Positions 56,949 to 64,000 of a DNA stretch of 64,000 nt are shown piece by piece. Origin of the DNA: Bacillaceae bacterium JMAK1 (lineage in GTDB: Bacteria; Bacillota; Bacilli; Bacillales; Marinococcaceae); assembly GCA_012970285.1 (NCBI GenBank), contig JIBW01000002.1, positions 310,001-374,000 of the forward strand, read 5' to 3'. The translations under genes were made by a program, and so were the position numbers. Numbering within the stretch: the first letter of the stretch is position 1; each line of letters opens with the position of its first letter. The notes under the pieces are model-generated. The model did not search any database. It worked only from the letters and a program-made list of their open reading frames with translations, and was not told where the DNA came from.

Positions 56949-58910
56949 ATGGCTGTAAATGAAGCAACTGACGTAAAAGAAAAGAACGTTGAGCAAGACC
57001 AAGCAATGATGGGAAGGCAGTTAAAAGGTTGGCAGTACAAAACAATGGCTGTTATTGCAATTCTCTTATCTGGATTCGCCATATACGTAAATAGTTTAAT
57101 GAATATTCAAGAGATCTATCGAAACATTATCTTCTTGACCTTATTACTCATCTTAGCGTTTTTGTTGTATCCAGCTCGAAAAAAAGGAAATATGAAAAAA
57201 TTTACAAAAATTGACCTTGCATTAGCAATTATTAGTATAATAGGAACAGGTTATATTTTAATTTTCTATACGACAATACATGTTGACCGTGTTTCACAAG
57301 CGATTCCAATTGATTATGTTTTCGCAATCATCACGGTACTTTTACTACTCGAAGCATCGAGAAGAACACTCGGGACGTTTATTCCAATTTTAGCTGGTGC
57401 GGCAATAATTTATGCTGTTTTTGGTCCTTATTTTCCAGGGATGTTCGGTCATGCTGGGTTTAGTATTGAACGTTTACTCTACAGAGTGTATATGACAACA
57501 GAAGGAGTCTTCGGTATAACGTTGTCAATTGCATCCACGTATATCGTTATTTTTATTTTGTTTGGAGCATTTTTAAGTGTTAGTGGAGCTTCGAAGTTAT
57601 TTAATGACTTAGCCATCGCAGTTGCTGGACAACGACGCGGTGGACCTGCTCAAGTAGCAGTTATTTCTAGTGCATTAACAGGTTCATTAAATGGAAGTGC
57701 GGTGGCAAACGTTGCAACAACAGGTGCGTTTACGATTCCACTAATGAAGCAAGTAGGTTTAAAGCGTAACTATGCGGCGGCAGTGGAAGCGACTGCATCA
57801 ACTGGCGGTATGATGATGCCGCCGATTATGGGTGCTGCAGCATTTATTATGGCAGGTTTTCTTGGGGTGCCGTATGCAACCGTCGTATTTGCGGCGATTA
57901 TCCCGACATTCTTGTACTTTATTGCCCTCGTATTTGCGATTGATTTAGAAGCGAAGAAGCAAGGGTTAAAAGGGATGAGTAAAGACTCCATTCCACAAGT
58001 GTGGACAGTATTAAAAGAACGAGGGGTTCTACTGCTACCGATTCTGATCGTAATTGGAACTTTACTTGCGGGTTATACACCGTTATTTGCAGGGTTTGCT
58101 GGAATTATATCAGTGGTCATTGCAAGTTGGTTAACGAAAGATAAAGAAACACGAGTGAACATCTCCAAAGTTAAAGAAGCGTTTATTGGCGGGGCAAGAA
58201 GCTCTGTCCAAGTAGGTCTTGCATGTGCATCAATCGGGATTATTATTGCCGTTGTAACGATGTCAGGACTCGGATCGGCGATTGCATACAACGTCTTAAA
58301 TGCCGCGAATGGCATGCTTTGGATTGCGTTACTACTCGTCATGGTTACGTGTATCGTATTAAGTATGGGTCTGCCTTCAACAGCTCTTTATATCGTCGTT
58401 GCTGTTACTGCAGCTCCAGCACTGATTGAAATGGGAATTAACCCAATTGCAGCGCATTTCTTCGTGTTCTGGTTCGGTGCACTTTCGAATATTACACCGC
58501 CAGTGGCACTGGCATCTTATACTGCAGCGGGAATAGCGGGCGCAGATGCAATGAAGACGTCTTGGACGTCTGTAAAGTTAGCTTTACCAGGGTTTATTAT
58601 TCCATTTATGATTGCGTACAACCCAGTGATGGTCTTACAAGAAACGAGTACACACTCAGTAACGTTTTTGACGGTTACGACAACCGTTGTGACATGTGTC
58701 ATCGGTGTGTTTGCGATGGCTGTCGCTTTAAGTGGCTATCTATCAACGGATTTACAAGTAGTAGAACGAATTACGTTCTTCGTTGGGGCGATTCTTTTAA
58801 TTGCTCCAGGAATGATGACAAATGTCATCGGTTTTGTTCTAATCGGGTTGACGATGGCTTGGCATATGATGCGTTCAAAACGTGAGACAGCAGTAAACAT
58901 GACATCCTAA
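56949..58910 (+). CDS. Fused TRAP transporter permease (DctQ-DctM, TAXI type)
   Basis: A 653-aa membrane protein combining a small DctQ-like part (about four helices, residues ~30-165) and a large DctM domain (~170-640). The M-domain motifs LNGSAVANVATTGAFTIPLMK and AAVEATASTGGMMMPPIMGAAAFIMA, and SMGLPSTALYIVVA are typical of the fused TAXI permeases. Na+ or H+ driven symport with the upstream receptor. ATG 56949 is about 8 nt from AAGGGGG. Confidence 0.94.
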   Translation: MAVNEATDVKEKNVEQDQAMMGRQLKGWQYKTMAVIAILLSGFAIYVNSLMNIQEIYRNIIFLTLLLILAFLLYPARKKGNMKKFTKIDLALAIISIIGTGYILIFYTTIHVDRVSQAIPIDYVFAIITVLLLLEASRRTLGTFIPILAGAAIIYAVFGPYFPGMFGHAGFSIERLLYRVYMTTEGVFGITLSIASTYIVIFILFGAFLSVSGASKLFNDLAIAVAGQRRGGPAQVAVISSALTGSLNGSAVANVATTGAFTIPLMKQVGLKRNYAAAVEATASTGGMMMPPIMGAAAFIMAGFLGVPYATVVFAAIIPTFLYFIALVFAIDLEAKKQGLKGMSKDSIPQVWTVLKERGVLLLPILIVIGTLLAGYTPLFAGFAGIISVVIASWLTKDKETRVNISKVKEAFIGGARSSVQVGLACASIGIIIAVVTMSGLGSAIAYNVLNAANGMLWIALLLVMVTCIVLSMGLPSTALYIVVAVTAAPALIEMGINPIAAHFFVFWFGALSNITPPVALASYTAAGIAGADAMKTSWTSVKLALPGFIIPFMIAYNPVMVLQETSTHSVTFLTVTTTVVTCVIGVFAMAVALSGYLSTDLQVVERITFFVGAILLIAPGMMTNVIGFVLIGLTMAWHMMRSKRETAVNMTS

Positions 58911-58923
58911 AAGGTGTGATCAA

Positions 58924-59634
58924 ATGAGCAAAGTTTTTATCGAGCGGAAACACATTTCACAACAAGTGTTAGAACAATTAAAAGAAATGATTCTGGAAGA
59001 ACCATATCGTCGAGGGGTGAAACTACCTTCTGAACAAGAACTTTCTGATTTGTTTCAAGTAAGTCGTTCACCGATTCGAGAAGCACTAAGCGTGTTAACC
59101 GCAGCAGGCGTTATTGAATCAAAACAAGGTGGCGGCAGATGGGTGAAAGACGTGAAGCTCGTCGATATGCTCTCGAATTTAAAAATGGGACTTGTTTCTA
59201 TGGAGGAAGTGCACTCCCTCCTAGAAATGCGTCACATCATTGAAACAGAGGCGGCTGCACTAGCAGCGACTCGCGCGAGTGAACGTGATCTCGATCGATT
59301 AGAAACCGCATTACTACAGTTTAAAGAGACGGTTCAAGATGAAACGGTGATTGGTAGTGAAGCTGATACACATTTTCATTATGAAATTGTACGTGCATCA
59401 AAGAACCCATTTCTCGTGTCTTCACTAGAAAATATCGGAGAATTGTTAAATCGTGCAATTGAATATTCCCTTCGATTTAATGTTGGGAAAACCGAGAAGC
59501 GTCGAGATGTTTATAAAGAACATGAAAACGTGTTTCTAGCCATACAACAAGGTGATGCGTCAGGTGCTCGGGAAGCAATGAATGTACACATTACGAATGT
59601 TCGTAAAAAACTAGGTGACACGAGTCTGGACTAA
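58924..59634 (+). CDS. FadR-subfamily GntR transcriptional regulator
   Basis: A 236-aa regulator. N-terminal winged helix-turn-helix: KLPSEQELSDLFQVSRSPIREALSVLTAAGVIE; C-terminal FCD domain with metal/acid ligand pattern EMRHIIETEAAALA, DTHFHYEIVRAS and EHENVFLAI. FCD proteins sense carboxylic acids. Encoded inside the operon it probably controls, 13 nt after the permease gene; the TTGT-N3-ACAA palindrome at the operon promoter is its likely operator. Confidence 0.93.
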   Translation: MSKVFIERKHISQQVLEQLKEMILEEPYRRGVKLPSEQELSDLFQVSRSPIREALSVLTAAGVIESKQGGGRWVKDVKLVDMLSNLKMGLVSMEEVHSLLEMRHIIETEAAALAATRASERDLDRLETALLQFKETVQDETVIGSEADTHFHYEIVRASKNPFLVSSLENIGELLNRAIEYSLRFNVGKTEKRRDVYKEHENVFLAIQQGDASGAREAMNVHITNVRKKLGDTSLD

Positions 59635-59650
59635 AAAGGATGAATACAGG

Positions 59651-61078
59651 ATGAATGAGAACAGTAACACAACAGAACTCGTTCAAAGGTTACGGGCGAA
59701 ACAGCTCATTAATGAGAGTCGAATCTTAACGTCACTGTCTGATCGTGCGTCATATGCTTATGACGCATCGTTCGGACATCACATTCCTGAAGTTGTCATA
59801 CAACCGACAGCTACGAATGAAGTTTCAGAGATCATCACACTAGCTAATGAATTACATGTACCAATTTATCCAAGAGGCCAAGGAACATCGTTAAGTGGTG
59901 GTCCAATTCCAGTGTACGGTGGCGTCGTGTTGGATTTTTCTCAATGGGACGACCGATTGGAGATTTATCCTGACGATATGATTGCAGTCGTTTCCCCGGG
60001 GGTCATTACGAGCCATATTGACGAAGCTGCCAAAGCCTATTCAATGATGTACCCCCCAGACCCAAGTAGTATGAATGTCTCGACCATCGGGGGCAATCTT
60101 GCTGAAAATGCTGGAGGACCGAGAGGGTTAAAGTACGGTGTAACGAAAGACTACGTACTCGGCCTAGAAATTGTTACAGCAAATGGTGATATTATTCGAA
60201 CCGGAGGTCAAACGGTTAAAAATGTCACTGGCTATGATTTAACGAAACTAATTGTCGGTTCAGAAGGAACACTTGCTGTTATTACTGAGGCAACGCTAAA
60301 ACTCGTTCCCCGTCCTAAAGCACATAAAACGATGCTCGTCTTGTTTGACGATCTCATCGATTCAGGAAAAGCAATTAGTGCGATTCTACGTGAAGGAATT
60401 ACACCATCAAAGCTTGAGATTATGGACCAAGCTTCAATAAAAGCTGTGGAAGCTTATCAACCGACAGGGCTGCCGATTGATGTCGAGGCACTACTCTTAA
60501 TAGAGATTGACGGACACCCACTTGCAATTGAAGAAGAAGCAGAAGAAGTACAAGAGTGTTGTTTGAAGAATGGGGCGAGGGAAGTGCAAATTGCCAAAAG
60601 TGCTGAGGAAGCAAGCAAGTTTTGGCAAGCTAGAAAGCTCGTTTCACCTGCGATTGTGCAAGTGAAACCTACGAAAATCTCAGAAGATGCAACCGTTCCA
60701 AGAAGTAAGATTCCAGAGATGTTTCGAATTTTAAAAGAGATTAAAGACGCGAACAACATCGATCTTGTTGTGTTTGGTCATGCTGGAGATGGTAATCTTC
60801 ATCCGAATATTATTGCGGATGTTCGAGATGAAGAAGAGATGAAACGTGTAGAAAAAGCTGTAGGGGAGATCTTTGAAGCAGCAATTGCACTTGGTGGCAC
60901 ATTATCTGGAGAGCATGGAATTGGTACGATGAAAGCGCCATTTATGGAAATGGAACTCGGAACAAAAGGGTTAGCACTGATGAAGACGGTAAAGGAGAGT
61001 TTTGATCCGAACAACATTTTAAACCCTGGGAAGATTTTTCCTGAAAAGGGCCAAAAGTTGGTGTTACGCGATGGTTGA
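59651..61078 (+). CDS. GlcD-like FAD-linked 2-hydroxyacid dehydrogenase
   Basis: A 475-aa FAD_binding_4/FAD-oxidase C flavoprotein of the GlcD / D-lactate / D-2-hydroxyglutarate dehydrogenase family. FAD loop: PRGQGTSLSGG; MNVSTIGGNLAENAGGPRGLKYG; C-terminal VFGHAGDGNLHPN and SGEHGIGTMKAPFM with the metal-binding His pair. ATG 59651 starts after GGATGAATACAGG. Works with the iron-sulphur partner encoded next (8-nt overlap). Confidence 0.92.
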   Translation: MNENSNTTELVQRLRAKQLINESRILTSLSDRASYAYDASFGHHIPEVVIQPTATNEVSEIITLANELHVPIYPRGQGTSLSGGPIPVYGGVVLDFSQWDDRLEIYPDDMIAVVSPGVITSHIDEAAKAYSMMYPPDPSSMNVSTIGGNLAENAGGPRGLKYGVTKDYVLGLEIVTANGDIIRTGGQTVKNVTGYDLTKLIVGSEGTLAVITEATLKLVPRPKAHKTMLVLFDDLIDSGKAISAILREGITPSKLEIMDQASIKAVEAYQPTGLPIDVEALLLIEIDGHPLAIEEEAEEVQECCLKNGAREVQIAKSAEEASKFWQARKLVSPAIVQVKPTKISEDATVPRSKIPEMFRILKEIKDANNIDLVVFGHAGDGNLHPNIIADVRDEEEMKRVEKAVGEIFEAAIALGGTLSGEHGIGTMKAPFMEMELGTKGLALMKTVKESFDPNNILNPGKIFPEKGQKLVLRDG

Positions 61079-62336
61079 TAAACGACTTGCCTATAAAGAG
61101 ACGTTTGATTGTGTTCAATGCGGGTACTGTTTGCCTGCCTGCCCAACGTATCAGACGATGAACAAAGAAACGCATAGTCCAAGAGGGCGAATTAATCTCG
61201 TGAAAATGGCTGCTGAAGGAAAAATCAGTTACGACGATTTAAAAGAACCGATTGACATGTGTCTCGGTTGCCGTGCATGTGAAACGGCATGCCCGACGAA
61301 TGTTCAATATGGATCGATCTTAGAGTCAGCAAAAGAGGTTTTGCGTGATGAAACAAAACGTTCAAAACGTGAACAGTTCATCGAACACGCACTCTTTGAA
61401 AAGCTACTTCCTCATTCATCGATGCTTTCAATTGCAAAGTTCGGTTTATTCTCTTATCAACGACTGCCTTTACAATTTGTTGCTCGAAAAACGGGTGTTC
61501 TTAAAGCAGTACTTCCTAAAGGAATGGTCGCATTCGAATCAATCTTACCGAAGGCGGAACGATCGAAAGAAAAGAAATCGAACGATGAAGACGCGCCACC
61601 GGGAACCGTTAAAGTTGCATATTTTCTCGGGTGTCTAATGGATACGATGTTTTCAACGATTAATGACCAAGCGATTCAATTGTTACGAAAAGCAGGCGTT
61701 CACGTGACAGTCGTTAAAGATCAATCGTGTTGCGGTGCGTTGCAATCACATGGTGGGGATTTTAAAACAGCACGTCAGCTAGCAAAGAAAAACATTGAGG
61801 CATTCGAAAATGGATCGTTTGATTACATTGTGTCAAGCATCGGTGGCTGTGGTGCGATGCTCGTTGAATACGATCATCTACTAAAAGACGAACCCGCGTG
61901 GAAAGAACGTGCAGAACGATTTGCCAAAAAGCATGCAGACATTTCCATTGTCTTGGCACAAAGTGAATTGACATATAATCACCATGTTAATCATACAGCT
62001 GTCTATCAACCGTCTTGTCATATGACCCATGTTCAAAAGAATGTCGATGCACCATTCGAGTTGATCGCTAAAGTCCCCGGGCTGAATTATGTGCCTATGG
62101 ACAAACAAGATCTTTGCTGTGGTTCAGCAGGGATTTACAACATCGTGAACTACGAAGCATCGATGGACATTTTAGACTATAAAATGCCAGCGGTCGTCAG
62201 TGCGAAACCAGATTTGATTATTACGACGAATCCAGGCTGTCATTTACAAATGAAAATGGGTGTAGAACGTGAAGGGCTCAGTCATCAGATTCAAGTGAAA
62301 CATCTCGTTGAAGTCATCGCAGAATCTTGTTTATAG
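61071..62336 (+). CDS. GlcF-like iron-sulphur subunit
   Basis: A 421-aa electron-transfer subunit: two [4Fe-4S] motifs, CVQCGYCLPACP and CLGCRACETACP (residues ~12-90), then two CCG domains with QSCCGALQSHGG and DLCCGSAGIYN. This is the GlcF/LutA-type partner that passes electrons from the flavoprotein to quinone. The start overlaps the previous gene, so translation is coupled. Confidence 0.93.
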   Translation: MVDKRLAYKETFDCVQCGYCLPACPTYQTMNKETHSPRGRINLVKMAAEGKISYDDLKEPIDMCLGCRACETACPTNVQYGSILESAKEVLRDETKRSKREQFIEHALFEKLLPHSSMLSIAKFGLFSYQRLPLQFVARKTGVLKAVLPKGMVAFESILPKAERSKEKKSNDEDAPPGTVKVAYFLGCLMDTMFSTINDQAIQLLRKAGVHVTVVKDQSCCGALQSHGGDFKTARQLAKKNIEAFENGSFDYIVSSIGGCGAMLVEYDHLLKDEPAWKERAERFAKKHADISIVLAQSELTYNHHVNHTAVYQPSCHMTHVQKNVDAPFELIAKVPGLNYVPMDKQDLCCGSAGIYNIVNYEASMDILDYKMPAVVSAKPDLIITTNPGCHLQMKMGVEREGLSHQIQVKHLVEVIAESCL

Positions 62337-62347
62337 GAGAGGGTAAC

Positions 62348-63544
62348 ATGCATGATTACACAATTATCGGGGGAGGAATCGTCGGTTTAAGCGTTGCTTA
62401 CAACCTACTAAACGAGAATCCTAACGTAAAGGTTCAAGTTATTGAAAAAGAAAAAGAAGTAGCTTCACATCAGACCGGTCATAACAGTGGCGTCATTCAT
62501 TCAGGTATTTATTACAAGCCTGGTAGCTATAAAGCGAAGTTTGCAAAAGCAGGTAGTGAATCGATGCGTGCATTTTGTCAAGAACATCATGTGGATGTTG
62601 ATATATGTGGCAAAGTAATTGTCGCAACAGACGAATCTGAATTAACAAACCTCGAGAATCTGTATGAGCGAGGAAGAACGAACGGCCTTGATGTTGAGCT
62701 CCTAGATGCAGATCAGTTAAAAGAAATTGAACCTCACGTAAATGGTATAAAAGCAATTCGAGTTCCGACGGCTGGAATCGTCAGTTACAAAGACGTATCT
62801 GAGAAATTAGCAGAATTAATTAGAAACAACGGAGGCACACTTCACTTAAATGAGGAAGTAACATCCATTGTTGAAACTAAACAATCCGTTACAGTTAGAA
62901 CGAACAACAAAACGTACCATTCCCACTACCTTATTAATTGTGCGGGTTTACAAAGTGATCGGATTGCCAAGATGGCTGGTTATCATTTAGACATGAAGAT
63001 TGTGCCATTTCGCGGAGAGTATTATAAGTTGAAGCCCGAAAAACGCTATCTCGTCAATAACCTCATTTACCCAGTACCTAACCCTGAATTCCCGTTTTTA
63101 GGTGTTCACTTTACTCGAATGATTGATGGGGAAGTGGATGCAGGTCCAAATGCTGTTTTGTCCTTTAAACGCGAAGGGTATAACAAGACCGATTTTAATG
63201 CGAAAGACTTGTCTGAAGTGCTAACGTACGGTGGTTTTTGGCGAATTGCACGCAAATATATGAAAACGGGAATTGGAGAAATGGTTCGTTCTTACAACAA
63301 AGATGAGTTTGTAAAGAGTTTGCAACGTCTAATTCCAGAAGTACAAAAAGAAGACCTCGTTAAAGCACCAAGTGGGGTTCGTGCACAGGCGCTGACGGTA
63401 GAAGGAAAGATGGTGGATGATTTCCATCTAGTGAACGGGAGGCGTTCGCTTCACGTATGCAATGCACCATCACCGGCTGCAACTGCATCATTAGAAATAG
63501 GAAAAGAAATTGCAAAACAAGTCCTTGTTCCTAAAACAAGCTAG
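62348..63544 (+). CDS. lhgO: LhgO-like L-2-hydroxyglutarate oxidase/dehydrogenase
   Basis: A 398-aa FAD-dependent DAO-fold enzyme. N-terminal FAD site TIIGGGIVGLSVAYNLL; family motifs HQTGHNSGVIHSGIYYKPGSYKA, FRGEYYKLKPEKRYLVNNLIYPVP and FLGVHFTRMIDG are typical of L-2-hydroxyglutarate dehydrogenases, which yield 2-oxoglutarate and reduce quinone. ATG 62348 follows AGGAGAGGG; the longer frame from 62327 overlaps the previous stop. Last gene of the operon; no clear terminator follows. Confidence 0.92.
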   Translation: MHDYTIIGGGIVGLSVAYNLLNENPNVKVQVIEKEKEVASHQTGHNSGVIHSGIYYKPGSYKAKFAKAGSESMRAFCQEHHVDVDICGKVIVATDESELTNLENLYERGRTNGLDVELLDADQLKEIEPHVNGIKAIRVPTAGIVSYKDVSEKLAELIRNNGGTLHLNEEVTSIVETKQSVTVRTNNKTYHSHYLINCAGLQSDRIAKMAGYHLDMKIVPFRGEYYKLKPEKRYLVNNLIYPVPNPEFPFLGVHFTRMIDGEVDAGPNAVLSFKREGYNKTDFNAKDLSEVLTYGGFWRIARKYMKTGIGEMVRSYNKDEFVKSLQRLIPEVQKEDLVKAPSGVRAQALTVEGKMVDDFHLVNGRRSLHVCNAPSPAATASLEIGKEIAKQVLVPKTS

Positions 63545-63699
63545 AGACAATGAATTTCAGCACGATTATACAGACTTTTGATTACTAATGTTACAAACGT
63601 ATGATAGTTTAACATTTCGAATTCAAACTAATTACATGTTTTTACAAGTTGATTACAAGCGTATAATATACACTGAGTCAGAAATCAAGGGGGATCAGT

Positions 63700-63831
63700 G
63701 TGATCGTATTGACTTGGGAGTTATACGCTTTGGAATACGAGATTCACGACATCAGGAATGAACTTAGACGATTACAAGAAGAGGCAGACCAAATAAAGCA
63801 AGCATTTCAAACGAGGCAACTCGAAGAGTAA
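63700..63831 (+). CDS. 43-aa coiled-coil protein
   Basis: MIVLTWELYALEYEIHDI... to ...QAFQTRQLEE, a heptad-rich amphipathic helix. The GTG start at 63700 has AGGGGG 6 nt upstream; TATAAT (63662-63667) with TTTACA 15 nt before it forms a plausible promoter, and a terminator follows. Function unknown. Confidence 0.6.
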   Translation: MIVLTWELYALEYEIHDIRNELRRLQEEADQIKQAFQTRQLEE

Positions 63832-63856
63832 GCGTACACGGAATGTGTGCGTTTTT
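63831..63856 (+). terminator. Weak terminator after the 43-aa gene
   Basis: GCGTACAC pairs with GTGTGCGT through two G-T wobbles, followed by T5. Confidence 0.6.
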
Positions 63857-63961
63857 ACTTTGTTGCAAAACTGTAAGAATTACGCAAGACAAATGACTAC
63901 GTTTTTATTGCCTGGTTCGATAAAGTAGTAGATAAAGCAGTGGATGAAGGAGGAGCATTTC

Positions 63962-64000
63962 TTGAACATGAATTTCGTGTTGCTCGTAGCTTTTTTTGTT
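63962..64000 (+). CDS. 5' end of a membrane or exported protein
   Basis: Only 13 codons are present, MNMNFVLLVAFFV, hydrophobic. The TTG start at 63962 has AAGGAGG 8 nt upstream; ATG 63968 is an alternative. Cut by the window end, so identity cannot be told. Confidence 0.5.
   Translation, partial: MNMNFVLLVAFFV

Overview
The window is a low-GC Firmicutes chromosome segment from an endospore-forming Bacillaceae. Evidence: spore-coat genes (CotO, CotY/ExsY type, YjcZ, a BclA-like collagen protein), promoters that look sigma-K and sigma-B dependent, a stressosome RsbR paralogue, and gene order shared with the Bacillus subtilis yjbH-yjbO/prpE/fabI/cotO/yjcF region. Several exported proteins are strongly acidic (7.6-9.3 kb, 30.1-30.8 kb, 47.2-49.3 kb), which is common in alkaliphilic or halotolerant Bacillaceae. 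The genus cannot be fixed from this sequence alone. No tRNA, rRNA, CRISPR array, transposase or prophage was seen.

Layout. 0-7.6 kb: the spxH-yjbI / yjbJ / yjbK block (minus strand), the yjbL-yjbM-nadK-yjbO block (plus), a lipoprotein plus prpE, then fabI. The thiamine operon that sits between prpE and fabI in B. subtilis is absent. 7.6-13.7 kb: an oligopeptide/dipeptide ABC importer whose binding-protein gene is divergent from the permease/ATPase operon. 13.7-17.7 kb: spore-coat genes, yjcF and yjcH homologues, a PgpA-family gene and a 59-aa gene. 17.9-26.8 kb: fumarase, an FMN reductase behind a leader terminator, small stress and spore genes, pyridoxine kinase, a Sco protein, an ABC exporter, a YisL homologue and formaldehyde dehydrogenase. 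26.9-30 kb: a giant collagen-like, probably spore-surface protein. 30-46.7 kb: mixed metabolism and transport (ZupT, aldehyde dehydrogenase, alpha/beta hydrolase, AbgT transporter, SDR, UbiA prenyltransferase, HtpG behind a CIRCE element, an SPL-like radical SAM protein, a two-component system, MATE). 46.8-55.7 kb: CsbD, an exported lipoprotein/glycosidase pair, a DNA polymerase IV behind a LexA-like box, a degenerate resolvase-like protein, an RsbR paralogue, a Rieske oxidoreductase, a metallophosphoesterase and GNAT.

55.9-63.5 kb is the most coherent system. One six-gene operon carries a TAXI-type TRAP importer (binding lipoprotein plus fused permease), a FadR-type regulator, a GlcD/GlcF-like FAD/Fe-S 2-hydroxyacid dehydrogenase pair and an LhgO-like oxidase. 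Its promoter overlaps a perfect 15-bp-arm palindrome and a near-consensus catabolite (cre) site. I infer uptake and oxidation of a 2-hydroxyacid, plausibly both stereoisomers of 2-hydroxyglutarate, feeding 2-oxoglutarate and electrons into central metabolism.

A second theme is regulatory. Tiny genes below the usual ORF cutoff sit behind recognisable alternative-sigma promoters: an identical 15-mer containing a sigma-K -10 box lies before two separate small spore-type genes, and GTTTAA-N13/14-GGGTAT-like sigma-B elements lie before several small genes and one putative small RNA/peptide. Several strong terminators are not attached to any gene and may end small RNAs or leaders.
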